Positions 27,502 through 39,228 are shown, counted from the stretch's first letter. The stretch is 64,000 nucleotides of DNA from Halieaceae bacterium UBA5085 (GCA_002414665.1 DIAF01000039.1:35021-99020); one strand, 5' to 3'. Made by a program: numbers and translations. Notes: a model not told the origin generated them from the letters alone.

Positions 27502-30500
27502 GCCGCTTCACCCGGCTCCGGCGCAGCTTCAACAGACGCAGCGCCATCGTTGCTATCAAATATCCGCTCCAGCCGCACCTCCGGGTCCTGCCAGGTGCCG
27601 GAAATACCATAGACCGCACTGGATAACTGGGACACCTGCTTTTCAAACAGTTTGCTGACCACGAACACCCCCGCGGCCACCGGCAAGCCGGCTGTGAGGG
27701 CAGCAACCCAGGGCAGGTTGCTCGCCACGGGCAGCGTGGCAACCAGTTCCCCATCCAGCGAACGGGAGGCAATCTCCGAGCTGCCACTGAAGCGGAAGCC
27801 GGAGCCTGCTCCGGACACTGCCAGCTGCGGCACACGAATCATTCCATCCTGCAGCTGCAACTCCCCATCCATGCTGTCGAAGGGAATACCTGACTCAAAC
27901 AACTGGGTCAGGCTCAGGCGCTGCACAATGTCCGCCAGATTGAGAATACTCACCACGCGCAGCGCGCCAGAGGCGCCAGCCGATGCATTCAGGAAGCGAC
28001 CATCATCCAGCGCCAGCGCCAACCTGCCACTGGCGTTGGCCAGGGCGAATTGCTGCGGTGCTCCCGGCCATTGCATATCCACTTCAAAACGGCCTTGCTC
28101 CGTTTCAAGGATGGCTTCGTAGCCCAGTGCAGCCAGGGTGTCGGCCAGGTCGGCCGCCACCAGATCCATCCTCAGACGGGTTCCCTCATCGGACCAGGTC
28201 AATCCGGCTTCCGGGTCGGAGGCGATTTGCAGGCCGGCAAGCTCGCCTTGCAGCTGTTGCACATCGAGCGTCCGATCATCGGGACGCAGTACAAAGGAGA
28301 GCTGGCCCAATGCCCTGCCCCCACGCAGGACTTGCCCGATAGCGACATCGATATCCGGCCAGTCACTCACGACGCCAGGGTCGGGGGACTCCCCGCCGCC
28401 TGTGGACAGGCCGGCAAGGTCCAACGCGTCGATATTCAGCACCAGCTTGGACAGGCTGCTATCGGCCCTTCCTGCGGCATGCAACCAGGGTGTCTCGACG
28501 ACACCTCGCCAGCCCTGCGCCGTCTGCTGCAGGTTGATCAGCACATCCTGCCAATCCTGCCCGCGCAGCAGCAAGGTATCCACGAGAAGTTCCTCGACCA
28601 CGAGTTGCGGGCCCGTTGCAGGGTTTACCGCTGCGGGCCGCGCGCGCAACAGCGGCTCGAGGACCCGCTGCCAGGCATCAACATCCAGTAACGCCGCGTG
28701 CCCGGAAACGCGTACCTGTCCCGGCACCAGCGGCAAAGGCTGGTCCTGCAGCGCCAGTGATGCAGCGCCCAGCTGGCCGTCGGCCAGGGCAAGGCGCGCT
28801 GCGACACGGTTACCTGCGCGCAGATCAAGAGTCAACGGTCCTTTGCCCAGCGAACTGTCGACGGTGAAAGCGAGTGATTCATCCGCTGCCTTGCCCCAGG
28901 TCTCGGGCAGCGCCAGAGTCACGCCCTGCAGGTTCGAGCGCAGCTGCAACTGCGGCGCAGCCCGGGGCTCGATGTGCAGCGCCGCCGTCACCGGTGCCTC
29001 TCCGGTCGCCAGCGCCGGTACTACCGCGTCGCCCAGCCAATCACGCAGCGATGCCACCGCAACGTCGCCAGCGACCGTAAGGGTTACCCCGCCCACCTGT
29101 GGCGCGGGTGGTGACAGGGACACCGCCAGAGGTCTTCCCCACAGACGCGCCGTCATCCCTTCCGTAGTGAACCCACCGGCGCTGGAATAGCGCAGCGCGC
29201 CATTCACTCCGTCGACCTGCAACCCGCCCGGATGTATGGCCAGCGACGCGTCGGCAAGAGCGACATCGAGCGCAACCTGCGCGGGCGACTGAGCCTCGCC
29301 GAGGGGAAGATCCAGTGTCAGGTCAAGCATCAGGCCACCCTCCGCGGACCACTGCTGCAGCGCGCCCTGCAGACTCTCGTCCAGCGGCGACTGGTTGATT
29401 ACCCGCAGGCCGTCTGCCGCGCTGCCTGTCACGCCCGCGGCGATGGCCAGCCGCATTTCTCCCGCCGGCGAACGCCAGGTTTCCGCAGACAGGCCGGAGA
29501 CGGTGGCATCGTAGAGCCGTGCCGCATCCGCCCACACACTGACCCGGGTGTCATCAATAAGCACGGTGCCCTTGGGAACAGACAGCGCGGGCCAGCGCGG
29601 GTGGTAGGCCAGTTCGGCATCACGCAGCGCGAAGAACAACTGGACGGTACGGCCCGCCGGTACGTCAGGGCGGAGACTGCCACGCCAGAGAAAACCGCCG
29701 GCATCGAGCGCTGCCTGTTGTACACTGCTATCCAGCCACTGCAGCAGGTTCTCGTCGAGGATATAAGGCAGGTAACGGCTGCGATAGCGGGCATCCGAAT
29801 CGCGCAAACCCACCAGCAAATCCATTTCTATGCCGTTGCGGGTTGGCCCCCGCGGGATCCACAGACCGAGAAGAGCCTGTGCCACGCCCTCCTCTCCCAC
29901 GGCGGTCAACAGTCCGCTGTGCAGCCGCACTCCGGCTTCCGCCCAGCTGATATCGAGGTCACCGAAGAGTTCCCGGTAGGCCAGCGGTTGACGGTAGACA
30001 GTGGGGAATTCCAGGGTAATATTTTCACTGTCCAGCATCACACGACCGCTGGAAGGTGTGAGCTGAAGATACCCACTGGCCCCGGTTACGCCCGGTGCGC
30101 CGTGCCAGGACGCCAGGGCAACGTCGGTGAAGGCTAGCGACAGATCCCATGCGCGCGCTTCCGCGGTCATGTCATCCATGGTGAATTGCAGCTCCCTTAA
30201 CTCACCCCGCGGTTCCAGCTCCCGCAGGACATCGGTCAGGGCGGCCGGTAATACCCTCGCGGTACTGACCAGTTCTGCAGTTTCCGCCAGGGGAAGACCG
30301 CGCCCGCGCAGACGCAAAGAGTCACCCCATACGTCCATCTGCAACCGCGGCACAGTCAGCTGGCCACCCGCGTAGTCCAGCTGTACATCGGAGACAAAAA
30401 CGCTCAAGCGCTGCCCTTGCTGCTGCAGGCTCGACTCCAGGCTGAGGTAGTCTACCGGCAGCGTCCAGCCACCGACCTCCCCGCGCAGCACGAGATCTTC

Positions 30501-31328
30501 ACCAGACAGCCTCAACTGCAGACCCTCAAGCCCCGCATTCCAGTCCAGCCAACCCTCCAGCCGCGCCTCACCGCTGGCGCCCAGCGGCAATCGCCGATCC
30601 CACAGGGGACGCCAGCGGTCGAGGCTCGCCAAATCGACAAGCTCGGCGTTTACGTACACCACACCACTGTACTCCGCCATCGCGAGGGGATCGCCAATAC
30701 CTTCGGCGAGTATCCGTATGCGGCTGCCGTCCTCCGCCTCCAGCATCGCACGCAGCTGCCGGTGACTGCCCTCGCGTTGTAATGCCAGGTCGAGCCTGAG
30801 CAGGTCCTGTCGCGCGTCCGGGGCATGCAGTTGCAGTGTGTTCTGCTCCAGCGTCACGTGCCGGCTGTCCAGCAGCAGTGCCCGCAGGCGCGCCGTTGCA
30901 TCACCACCGCTGCCACCCAGGCCCATGAGGCGAAATTCCCCGTCGGCGGTGATCTCGCCAGACAACAACAAATGACTGAGACGCAGGTGCCCGATGCGCA
31001 GGGAACGTTGCAGCAGGCTGCCCCAGACATCAATGGCGACACGCCCTCCTCCCACTGACAGCGGCTCACCATCGGGAAATCGCAGCTGCACATCACGGAA
31101 GACGAGCTCGGGCCCAAAACCGTGCCACTCTGCGGACAGGGCTCCCTGCTCTATCACAAAGGGCACCCGCGCGTTCAGCTCATCCAGCAACCAGCGCTGG
31201 TTGGCTTCCACCATCCCGACCAGCAGTCGGCCAACACTGACATACACCGCCAGCGAGACCACGGTAGCTACGATCAGCCGCCACAGCAGCTGACTCAACC
31301 GGTGATAGCTCGACAGCGCTTCAGTCAT
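27417..31328 (-). CDS. yhdP: AsmA-like phospholipid transport protein YhdP
   Basis: A very large inner-membrane-anchored bridge protein (1303 residues) of the YhdP/TamB/AsmA-like group, implicated in phospholipid transfer to the outer membrane. ATG at 31328 gives MTEALSSYHRL, one membrane helix (about 17-40), then a long beta-rich body and the AsmA C-terminal region with GASGALRVVSILNLADI, FDSMDGELQLQDGMIRVPQL and FRFSGSSEIASRSLDGELVATLPV. A Ser/Pro/Ala tail follows. Its start overlaps the rng stop by 8 bp, in the series mreBCD-maf-rng-yhdP. Confidence 0.92.
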   Translation of the reverse strand: MTEALSSYHRLSQLLWRLIVATVVSLAVYVSVGRLLVGMVEANQRWLLDELNARVPFVIEQGALSAEWHGFGPELVFRDVQLRFPDGEPLSVGGGRVAIDVWGSLLQRSLRIGHLRLSHLLLSGEITADGEFRLMGLGGSGGDATARLRALLLDSRHVTLEQNTLQLHAPDARQDLLRLDLALQREGSHRQLRAMLEAEDGSRIRILAEGIGDPLAMAEYSGVVYVNAELVDLASLDRWRPLWDRRLPLGASGEARLEGWLDWNAGLEGLQLRLSGEDLVLRGEVGGWTLPVDYLSLESSLQQQGQRLSVFVSDVQLDYAGGQLTVPRLQMDVWGDSLRLRGRGLPLAETAELVSTARVLPAALTDVLRELEPRGELRELQFTMDDMTAEARAWDLSLAFTDVALASWHGAPGVTGASGYLQLTPSSGRVMLDSENITLEFPTVYRQPLAYRELFGDLDISWAEAGVRLHSGLLTAVGEEGVAQALLGLWIPRGPTRNGIEMDLLVGLRDSDARYRSRYLPYILDENLLQWLDSSVQQAALDAGGFLWRGSLRPDVPAGRTVQLFFALRDAELAYHPRWPALSVPKGTVLIDDTRVSVWADAARLYDATVSGLSAETWRSPAGEMRLAIAAGVTGSAADGLRVINQSPLDESLQGALQQWSAEGGLMLDLTLDLPLGEAQSPAQVALDVALADASLAIHPGGLQVDGVNGALRYSSAGGFTTEGMTARLWGRPLAVSLSPPAPQVGGVTLTVAGDVAVASLRDWLGDAVVPALATGEAPVTAALHIEPRAAPQLQLRSNLQGVTLALPETWGKAADESLAFTVDSSLGKGPLTLDLRAGNRVAARLALADGQLGAASLALQDQPLPLVPGQVRVSGHAALLDVDAWQRVLEPLLRARPAAVNPATGPQLVVEELLVDTLLLRGQDWQDVLINLQQTAQGWRGVVETPWLHAAGRADSSLSKLVLNIDALDLAGLSTGGGESPDPGVVSDWPDIDVAIGQVLRGGRALGQLSFVLRPDDRTLDVQQLQGELAGLQIASDPEAGLTWSDEGTRLRMDLVAADLADTLAALGYEAILETEQGRFEVDMQWPGAPQQFALANASGRLALALDDGRFLNASAGASGALRVVSILNLADIVQRLSLTQLFESGIPFDSMDGELQLQDGMIRVPQLAVSGAGSGFRFSGSSEIASRSLDGELVATLPVASNLPWVAALTAGLPVAAGVFVVSKLFEKQVSQLSSAVYGISGTWQDPEVRLERIFDSNDGAASVEAAPEPGEAAQDSSSPSAAASSGAPSPSPPAEASSRK

Positions 31329-32481
31329 TGCCGCGGACCAGTTCGGACAGCGGCGCACCGGCCTCGCGGCGGGTGAACAGGGCAACCCCAAGCGGGTCGA
31401 CCCGGTGCACCCGACCGCAGGCCCCATCCTCATCCAGCGCTTGCTGCAGTGCATCCAGCACCCGCCGCCAGGCCGCGGAATCCGTCAGGGAGACAAAATC
31501 AACTGCAATGAGGCCACCGATGCCTCGCAGGCGCAGCTCCCGGGGTACTGCCGCCACGGCCTCGAGGTTGGCCGAGAGCGCGGCGCCGCTGCTCCCGCTG
31601 CCGGCACCTGTATTGACATCGACTGTGGTCATGGCCGACGTCTGCTCGATAATCAGTCCGCCACCCGACGGCAATGCAACCCGCGGCTGTAACAACGATT
31701 CGATGGCCGTGTCCACGCCGCGACGGACAAACAGGAGGGCACCATCGCCGGCGTGTTCCAGCCGTGGCACAAAGGCGGGCCGATGCACCGCACACCAGCT
31801 GCGCAGAGCCGCAGCGGTGTCGGCGCTGGCAACACGAATTGCGCACGGCGTGGGCCCCGGCAGGTCACGCAAGATCCGTTGGGCAAACGGCAGTTCCTGC
31901 ACCAGCACCCGCGGTGGCCCTTGCAGGGCGTGCGCCGCCTGCAACGCTTGCCACCTGCCGGCAAGCCAGCGGGCCTCCTCGCGCAACAGTGCCTCCGGTG
32001 CGTCCGCCGCCGCAGTGCGCGCCAGCAGACCGGCACCCTCGACCCCTGCGGCCAGCTCGGCCAGCAGGCTGCCCAGCCGACGACGTGATTCCGGGTCCAG
32101 TATTCGGCGCGACAGACCTGTACCACGCCCGGTGGCAAGCAGCACCAGGTGCGACCCGGGCAATCCCAATGCGGTACTGAGCTGCGGACGCTTATCACCC
32201 ACGGCATCGCGCGTCACCTGTACCAGCAGGCGCTGTCCCTGCCGGAGAGACTTCGGGCACTGTGGATGTGCCAGCGACAGCAGTCCCTGCAATCCCGGCT
32301 CAATGGTCACAAATGCCGCATCCATGCCGGGCTGCAAGCGGGTGACACAGCCACTGTATATGCTGCCGACCCGCGAAGGCCTGGCGCAGCGCTCCACCTC
32401 CAGCGCCTGCAACACACCATCACACAGGCGGGCCATTCGGTGCAGGACCGCGTCTTCGCTGATCAGTATCTCGTCATGCAT
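31321..32481 (-). CDS. rng: RNase G-type endoribonuclease, C-terminally shortened
   Basis: Member of the RNase E/G family that cuts single-stranded RNA, including 16S rRNA precursors. Start ATG 32481 (MHDEILIS); 386 residues against about 489 in E. coli. The S1 domain (about 35-100) and catalytic DNase-I-like domain are intact, with the two Mg-binding aspartates D288 (TTVDVNTG) and D328 (IAVDFVSL). The chain ends at SELVRGND, before the CPxCxG zinc-link and the small dimerisation domain; yhdP begins at once, so there is no room for them. It overlaps maf upstream by 8 bp. Confidence 0.9.
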   Translation of the reverse strand: MHDEILISEDAVLHRMARLCDGVLQALEVERCARPSRVGSIYSGCVTRLQPGMDAAFVTIEPGLQGLLSLAHPQCPKSLRQGQRLLVQVTRDAVGDKRPQLSTALGLPGSHLVLLATGRGTGLSRRILDPESRRRLGSLLAELAAGVEGAGLLARTAAADAPEALLREEARWLAGRWQALQAAHALQGPPRVLVQELPFAQRILRDLPGPTPCAIRVASADTAAALRSWCAVHRPAFVPRLEHAGDGALLFVRRGVDTAIESLLQPRVALPSGGGLIIEQTSAMTTVDVNTGAGSGSSGAALSANLEAVAAVPRELRLRGIGGLIAVDFVSLTDSAAWRRVLDALQQALDEDGACGRVHRVDPLGVALFTRREAGAPLSELVRGND

Positions 32482-33064
32482 CGACAGGTCCGAGACGGCC
32501 AGCCACGCCGTGGGCGGACAGCAACGCCCAGGTCTCCGCCAGGGGCAGGCCCACCACGTTACTGTAGCTGCCTTCGATGCGCCGCACGAGGGCACCCCCC
32601 AAACCCTGGATGCCGTAACCTCCCGCCTTGTCCCAGGGCTCGTCAGTCGCCAGATATCGCTCGCACAGCTCGCGGGTCAGATTGATAAACGTGACATGGG
32701 TTTCTACTGCCACCTCGGCAAAACCCTCCGCGTGGGCCAGGCACACCGCAGTCATCACCGAGTGCGTGCGCCCGCTAAGCCGCGCGAGCATGCCGAGGCC
32801 GGAGAAATGATCGGCAGGCTTGCCGAGAATATCGTCGTCTATCACCACCGTGGTGTCAGCGGCAAGCACCTGCTCCGCGGTGCCGCGACGGGCCTTTACG
32901 GCCAGGGCTTTCTCCCGTGCCATGCGCACTACGTAATCCTGGGGCGCTTCGCCCGGCCGCGCGGACTCGTCGATGTCTGCCGGATCCACCGCAAAATGCA
33001 CGCCGAGCTGCGCAAGGAGCTCCTGACGGCGCGGAGAGGCAGAGGCGAGGATGAGTAGTGACAT
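32474..33064 (-). CDS. maf: nucleoside triphosphate pyrophosphatase Maf (YhdE-type)
   Basis: House-cleaning pyrophosphatase of the Maf family, acting on dTTP/UTP or modified nucleotides. ATG 33064 gives 196 residues starting MSLLILASASPRRQELL, the family signature. Other motifs: AREKALAV, LAADTTVVIDD and the DKAGGYGIQG block with SYSNVVGLPL. The start lies 2 bp after the mreD stop, and it overlaps rng at the 3' end. Confidence 0.94.
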   Translation of the reverse strand: MSLLILASASPRRQELLAQLGVHFAVDPADIDESARPGEAPQDYVVRMAREKALAVKARRGTAEQVLAADTTVVIDDDILGKPADHFSGLGMLARLSGRTHSVMTAVCLAHAEGFAEVAVETHVTFINLTRELCERYLATDEPWDKAGGYGIQGLGGALVRRIEGSYSNVVGLPLAETWALLSAHGVAGRLGPVDA

Positions 33065-33066
33065 GG

Positions 33067-33555
33067 TCAGGTAATCCGGTAGTAGCGTCGAACGCTGCGC
33101 AACACCTGCAGGACCACGGGCCAGAGCAATGCGCTGGACAGCGCCGGCAGTAAAAACCACAGGCTGCGCGCAGCAGCCCCCTCGAGGTTCTGTACCCACT
33201 GGCCGATAAGCTGATGCAGGCCTATCAATACAAACACGACGCCACACTGCTGCCAAAGACTGAACACCCGCAGGCGTTGGTAAACCAGCAGGGCACAGAG
33301 AGCCACCACCGCCAGGGAGAAGGCGTTCTGGCCCAGTACCGCGCCTTCCAGCGCGTCGACCAGTACGCCCAGCACGAGGGCGGTAAAGATGCCGATTCGG
33401 TGTGGCAGCGCAATACACCAGTAGAGCAACGTCAGGGCGACCCATTCCGGGCGTCCCCACTGCAACCATTCCGGCAGCGGGACAATTGCCAGGAGCGCGG
33501 CGAGCAGGAAACTCGCCGCTACAACGGTAAACACCACGCCGTTGCCAGCGGTCAC
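33067..33555 (-). CDS. mreD: rod shape-determining protein MreD
   Basis: A 162-residue inner-membrane protein of the elongasome with about five hydrophobic helices; the PEWVALTLLYWCIALPHRIGIFTALVLGVLVDALEG segment and GQNAFSLAVVALCALLV are the conserved parts. It overlaps mreC by 4 bp (ATGA arrangement on the minus strand) and is followed by maf. Confidence 0.93.
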   Translation of the reverse strand: MTAGNGVVFTVVAASFLLAALLAIVPLPEWLQWGRPEWVALTLLYWCIALPHRIGIFTALVLGVLVDALEGAVLGQNAFSLAVVALCALLVYQRLRVFSLWQQCGVVFVLIGLHQLIGQWVQNLEGAAARSLWFLLPALSSALLWPVVLQVLRSVRRYYRIT

Positions 33556-34406
33556 GGCACAGCCTGCGCAGGCGCCGCGTCCTCTGCCGCTTTGACAAAC
33601 ACCAGCAGGACATGCCGACTGCGATTCAGCGCAGCGGTCGGTCGTGCCAGAACCCGCGCGAAGGGTTGCCCGGGATCTCGCTGCACGAGTACCACCTGGG
33701 CGATCGGATATCCGACAGGGAAGCGCCCTCCGAGACCTGAGCTCACCAGCAGGTCACCCTCGCGAATGTCCGTGGTAGCGGAGATATGCTGCACCTCCAG
33801 GGCGTCAAGCGAGCCGGTGCCCTCGGCGATCGCCCGGACCCCATTGCGGTTGACCTGCACCGGTATCGAGTGGGTCAGGTCTGTCACCAGCAGGACCCGG
33901 GAGGTGACTTCGCCCACCTCAACCACCTGGCCCATGAGGCCGTCGGCATCGATCAGGGGCTGCCCGACATACACACCGTCAGTGCTGCCCTTGTTCAATA
34001 CCAGCTGATGCCGCATCGGATCCGGAGACACGCCGATCAACTCCGCCACCAGCACATCGCTGCGTAACATCGCCGTTGAGTTCAGCAGGCCGCGCAGACG
34101 GGTATTCTCGGCCTGCAGCGAGGCCATTTGCAGTGAGCGTCCCTGCAGGAGCAGATTCTCGCGCTGCAGCCGGGCGTTGTCCTCCAGCAGCCGTGCGCGC
34201 GAGCGAATGTGCGCATCCTGCCACTGGCCAAGGCGTGCGGGGATGTCCGCCACCCAGATCAGCGGCGCAACCAGCGTATCGAGCACTGCGCGACTGTGAT
34301 CGAGCTTGTTGTAGCGCAGGTCAGCGGCAATCAGGCAAACCACCACCAGAATGGCCAGCGATATGCGCAGGCCGAGGTGGGATTCCTTGAGAAATAGCGG
34401 CTTGAT
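33552..34406 (-). CDS. mreC: rod shape-determining protein MreC (unusual start codon)
   Basis: Periplasmic scaffold of the elongasome. Homology-like sequence IKPLFLKESHLGLRISLAIL precedes the first canonical start (GTG 34346) and completes the N-terminal membrane helix, which would be cut in half otherwise. In that stretch there is no ATG, GTG or TTG; an ATC at 34406 lies 5 nt after GGGGG and is my best guess, giving 284 residues. A coiled coil (about 70-105) and the beta-rich core (LVLNKGSTDGVYVGQPLI; DLTHSIPVQVNRNG) follow. The start is uncertain; the gene itself is not. Confidence 0.88.
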   Translation of the reverse strand: MKPLFLKESHLGLRISLAILVVVCLIAADLRYNKLDHSRAVLDTLVAPLIWVADIPARLGQWQDAHIRSRARLLEDNARLQRENLLLQGRSLQMASLQAENTRLRGLLNSTAMLRSDVLVAELIGVSPDPMRHQLVLNKGSTDGVYVGQPLIDADGLMGQVVEVGEVTSRVLLVTDLTHSIPVQVNRNGVRAIAEGTGSLDALEVQHISATTDIREGDLLVSSGLGGRFPVGYPIAQVVLVQRDPGQPFARVLARPTAALNRSRHVLLVFVKAAEDAAPAQAVP

Positions 34407-34426
34407 AACAGCCCCCGCCGCGCGCC

Positions 34427-35473
<1,047 letters not shown>

Positions 35474-35578
35474 CTACCTTGTGAATAGATCGGGGAACTC
35501 CCTACCGGAGCTCAGCGACACCCCTTCGCGGCGGGCCTCAGGGCCCGAGAGGCCTGCAGTTGAGAGACCGCCTCGTTC

Positions 35579-35606
35579 ATTATTCTGCGGTGTGTAACCT
35601 GGCCAA
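35579..35606 (-). promoter_or_regulatory. possible promoter of mreB
   Basis: On the minus strand TTGGCC (35606-35601) and AATAAT (35584-35579) are 16 bp apart, about 115 bp before the mreB ATG in the 240-bp mreB-gatC gap. The gap also holds GC-rich inverted repeats (GGGCCTCAGGGCCC region at about 35533-35547). Tentative. Confidence 0.38.
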
Positions 35607-35704
35607 TAACTGTATCAATGGCGGGGATTTTGGGCAAGGCGCAAATGTGATAACTTTACGCCCCCGCCGAGAAGGCGGCAGGCTCGCTGATGGTAGTAAA
35701 TCGA

Positions 35705-35992
35705 ATGACAGTACACCGGGACGACATTGAAAAACTGGCCGAGCTGGCCCGCTTGCGCATAGCCCCCGAGGCAGTGGCCGAAGTCACCGATCGGATCGCC
35801 ACCATCCTCGGGCTGGTGGACCAGCTGCAGTCAGTGGATACCGGGGCCGTGGAGCCCATGGCCAATCCGCTGGACGCTGTCCAGCGCCTGCGCAGCGATG
35901 CGGTCACCGAGGAAAACAGGCGTGAAGCCTTCCAGGCCATCGCTCCCGCCGTGGAGAATGGCCTCTACCTGGTACCCAAAGTCATTGATTGA
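35705..35992 (+). CDS. gatC: aspartyl/glutamyl-tRNA amidotransferase subunit C
   Basis: Small 95-residue subunit that holds GatA and GatB together. ATG 35705 ([17 protein letters not shown]) is the usual N-terminus; earlier in-frame codons are not conserved. The C-terminal [22 protein letters not shown] block is typical. First gene of gatCAB, 28 bp before gatA. Presence of GatCAB implies that Gln-tRNA and/or Asn-tRNA is made through mischarged Glu/Asp-tRNA. Confidence 0.95.
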   Translation: MTVHRDDIEKLAELARLRIAPEAVAEVTDRIATILGLVDQLQSVDTGAVEPMANPLDAVQRLRSDAVTEENRREAFQAIAPAVENGLYLVPKVID

Positions 35993-36020
35993 AGCGGCAA
36001 AGCCGCCCTCGGGACGTCAC

Positions 36021-37478
36021 ATGCATGATCTTTCAGTCGCAGAGCTCGCTCACGCCTTGCGCAGCCGGGAATTCACCAGCACAGAATTGACCCGGCACTG
36101 CCTGCAGCGCATACGCTCGCTGGACTCGCAATACAACAGTTTCATCACCGTGGACGAAGCCGGCGCCCTGGCCGCTGCGGCGAGTGCGGATGCCAGGCTG
36201 GCGGCCGGCGAGCAAGGCCCGCTGCTCGGCATTCCACTGGCGCACAAGGACATTTTCTGCACCACGGGCCTGCGCACCAGCTGCGGCTCGAAAATGCTCG
36301 ATAATTTTGTTCCACCCTACGATGCCACCGTCACCCGGCTTTTGCGTGACGCCGGCACCGTGCTCCTGGGCAAAACCAATATGGACGAGTTCGCCATGGG
36401 CTCCTCCAGCGAAACCAGTTTTTATGGCAACACCCGCAACCCCTGGGACACAGCCCGGGTTCCCGGCGGCTCCTCCGGCGGCTCTGCCGCAGCGGTAGCG
36501 GCGCGACTGGTACCACTGGCTACAGGCACCGATACCGGCGGGTCCATTCGCCAACCGGCTGCGTTCTGCGGCATCACCGGGTTGAAGCCTACCTACGGGC
36601 GCGTGTCGCGGCTGGGCATGGTGGCCTACGCCTCGAGCCTCGACCAGGGCGGGCCCATGGCGCGCAGCGCCGAGGACTGCGCGCTGCTCCTCAACGCCAT
36701 CGCCGGCCTCGACCCACTGGACTCCACCAGCTCGGCCCACCCGGTCGAGGACTACACGGCGCAGCTGCGCCAACCGCTGACCGGACTGCGCATCGGCCTG
36801 CCACGAGAGTATTTCGGCGAGGGGCTTGATACTGCCACCGGGGACCGTATCCACGCGGCGCTTGCGCTGCTCGAGCAGCAGGGAGCGACCCTGGTCGACA
36901 TCACCCTGCCCCATACCGGGCTGAGCATTCCAACGTATTACATCATCGCCCCGGCAGAGGCCTCGACCAACCTGTCACGCTATGACGGCGTGCGCTACGG
37001 CTACCGTTGCGAAGCACCCCGCGACCTGCATGACCTGTATACCCGGAGTCGGCAGGAGGGCTTTGGCGACGAGGTCAAACGGCGCATCCTGGTGGGCACT
37101 TTTGCCCTGTCGGCAGGCTACTATGATGCCTACTATCGCAAGGCCCAGCAGGTTCGCCGCCTGATTCGCCAGGACTTCCTCGACGCGTTTGCCAGCGTGG
37201 ATATCATCGCCGGGCCGACTACCCCGGGACCCGCCTTCGGTCTCGGCACCAAAACCAGCGACCCGCTGGCAATGTATCTCGAGGACGTGTACACACTTGC
37301 GGTCAACCTCGCAGGACTGCCGGCGATGTCGGTACCGGCGGGGCTGGCCGCCGGGCTACCGGTTGGCCTGCAGCTGATAGGCCCGCATTTCGACGAGGCC
37401 CGCCTGCTCAACGTGGCACACCAGCTACAGCAGGTCAGCGACTGGCACAGGCAAACACCCGGGGAGGCCTCAGAATGA
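36021..37478 (+). CDS. gatA: Asp/Glu-tRNA amidotransferase subunit A
   Basis: Amidase subunit that frees ammonia from glutamine for the GatCAB reaction. The ATG at 36021 gives 485 residues. The Ser-cisSer-Lys triad of the amidase signature family is visible: K76 in PLAHKDIF, S151 in [14 protein letters not shown] and S175 in [14 protein letters not shown]. The stop overlaps gatB by 4 bp (ATGA). Confidence 0.97.
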   Translation: MHDLSVAELAHALRSREFTSTELTRHCLQRIRSLDSQYNSFITVDEAGALAAAASADARLAAGEQGPLLGIPLAHKDIFCTTGLRTSCGSKMLDNFVPPYDATVTRLLRDAGTVLLGKTNMDEFAMGSSSETSFYGNTRNPWDTARVPGGSSGGSAAAVAARLVPLATGTDTGGSIRQPAAFCGITGLKPTYGRVSRLGMVAYASSLDQGGPMARSAEDCALLLNAIAGLDPLDSTSSAHPVEDYTAQLRQPLTGLRIGLPREYFGEGLDTATGDRIHAALALLEQQGATLVDITLPHTGLSIPTYYIIAPAEASTNLSRYDGVRYGYRCEAPRDLHDLYTRSRQEGFGDEVKRRILVGTFALSAGYYDAYYRKAQQVRRLIRQDFLDAFASVDIIAGPTTPGPAFGLGTKTSDPLAMYLEDVYTLAVNLAGLPAMSVPAGLAAGLPVGLQLIGPHFDEARLLNVAHQLQQVSDWHRQTPGEASE

Positions 37479-38941
37479 ACTGGGAAGTCGTCATTGGGCT
37501 GGAGGTGCATTTGCAGCTGGCCACCGAATCGAAGATCTTTTCGGGTGCCGCCACACGCTTTGGCGCTGAGCCGAACACCCAGGCCTGCGCGGTGGACCTC
37601 GCCATGCCGGGCATGCTGCCGGTACTCAACGAACAGGCCGTGCGCTACGCCGTCATGTTCGGCCTGGGTATTGGTGCGGAAATCGGCCTGCGTTCAGTGT
37701 TCGACCGCAAAAATTATTTCTATCCCGACCTCCCGAAAGGCTACCAGATCAGCCAGTTTCAGGAGCCCATCGTCGGGCGCGGGCACTTTGACATCCAGCT
37801 GGAGGACGGCAGCGTGCGCCGCATCGGCATCACCCGCGCCCATCTGGAAGAGGATGCGGGCAAGTCGCTGCACGAGGACTTCCACAACCAGACGGGTATC
37901 GATCTCAATCGCGCCGGTACGCCGCTGCTGGAGATCGTCAGCGAACCAGACCTGCGCAGCGCAGAAGAAGCTGTTGCCTACCTCAAGACGCTGCACAGCC
38001 TGGTCACCAGCCTGGGGATCTCCGATGGCAACATGGCGGAGGGGTCAATGCGCTGTGATATCAACCTGTCACTGCGTCCTGCAGGCAGCGAGGCCCTGGG
38101 GACGCGCGCGGAAATCAAGAACGTCAATTCCTTCCGCTTCGTCGAAAAAGCCATCCACCACGAAATTGAGCGACAGGCCGACATTCTCGAAGCCGGGGGA
38201 CAGGTGGTGCAGGAGACCCGCCTGTACGATGCGGAGCGCGACGAGACCCGCTCCATGCGGAGCAAGGAGGTTGCCAACGACTACCGCTATTTCCCCGAGC
38301 CGGACCTGCTGCCCGTGGTGATTGAGCAAAGCTGGGTCGACAGTATTCGCGCCAGCCTGCCTGAGTTGCCCGCGGCCAAACGTGAGCGTTTCATCGCCGA
38401 CTATGGTCTCAGCGCCTACGACGCTTCCGTACTCGCGGCAGAGCGTCCTCTGGCAGACTTCTACGAAGCCGTGGTCAAAGACTGCGGCGATGCCAAGATT
38501 GCCGCCAACTGGGTGCAGGTGGAACTGCTCGGGCAACTCAACCGCAGCGACCTGGCCCTGAGCCAGAGCCCGGTGGACGCGCAGGCCCTGGCCGCACTGC
38601 TACAGCGTATTCTCGATGGCAGTATTTCCGGCAAGATCGGCAAGCAGGTCTTCGAGGCCATGTGGGCTGGCGAGGGTGATGCTGACAGCATTATCGAAGC
38701 CCGCGGCCTGCGCCAGGTGAGCGACAGCGGCGCCCTTGAGGCCATGGTCTCCGAGGTGATCCGGGCCAATCCGGAACAGGTGGCCCAGTACCTCGCGGCG
38801 GATGAGAACCGGCGCAAGAAACTCTCCGGCTTTTTTGTCGGCCAGATCATGAAACTGTCCAAGGGGCAGGCGAATCCGCAGATGGTCAACGATCTGCTCA
38901 ACCAGCAACTGGCAAATGCCGGTGGACACGGGAACACATGA
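37475..38941 (+). CDS. gatB: Asp/Glu-tRNA amidotransferase subunit B
   Basis: Kinase/transferase subunit that activates the mischarged aminoacyl-tRNA and adds ammonia. 488 residues starting [13 protein letters not shown], with [26 protein letters not shown], the [14 protein letters not shown] signature and a C-terminal YqeY-like helical tail domain ending [17 protein letters not shown]. Overlaps gatA and the next small gene by 4 bp each. Confidence 0.97.
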   Translation: MNWEVVIGLEVHLQLATESKIFSGAATRFGAEPNTQACAVDLAMPGMLPVLNEQAVRYAVMFGLGIGAEIGLRSVFDRKNYFYPDLPKGYQISQFQEPIVGRGHFDIQLEDGSVRRIGITRAHLEEDAGKSLHEDFHNQTGIDLNRAGTPLLEIVSEPDLRSAEEAVAYLKTLHSLVTSLGISDGNMAEGSMRCDINLSLRPAGSEALGTRAEIKNVNSFRFVEKAIHHEIERQADILEAGGQVVQETRLYDAERDETRSMRSKEVANDYRYFPEPDLLPVVIEQSWVDSIRASLPELPAAKRERFIADYGLSAYDASVLAAERPLADFYEAVVKDCGDAKIAANWVQVELLGQLNRSDLALSQSPVDAQALAALLQRILDGSISGKIGKQVFEAMWAGEGDADSIIEARGLRQVSDSGALEAMVSEVIRANPEQVAQYLAADENRRKKLSGFFVGQIMKLSKGQANPQMVNDLLNQQLANAGGHGNT

Positions 38942-39228
38942 GAAAAGACAAGGAAAAGGTCATTGATGAGGTCTGGACCGAGGATCACATCCGCAGCTTC
39001 CTCGGGGTGCGCTCCCACGATGGCAGTGACCACGACTTTCACATGCTGTTGAAAGCCTACCAGAGCATGCGCGCGTCCGACTTCGGGCTGTTCGTGGATT
39101 TTTTCACCGCCGACGGCCGCAACCTCCTGGCGACAGGGAAGGATGGCCGCACCGTCCTCGATATCATTGGCGAGCATCGCCATGGCACCGAATACGCGGA
39201 AATCCTCCGGCGCGCTGCCGGGCCCTGA
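38938..39228 (+). CDS. conserved small protein of the PA4642 family
   Basis: A 96-residue soluble protein of unknown function whose start overlaps the gatB stop (ATGA), so it is translated with gatCAB. It begins [21 protein letters not shown] and has [23 protein letters not shown] and [15 protein letters not shown] recognise the pattern as the small protein encoded near gatCAB in Pseudomonas (PA4642); the family name is from memory. No motif suggests an activity. Confidence 0.72.
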   Translation: MRKDKEKVIDEVWTEDHIRSFLGVRSHDGSDHDFHMLLKAYQSMRASDFGLFVDFFTADGRNLLATGKDGRTVLDIIGEHRHGTEYAEILRRAAGP

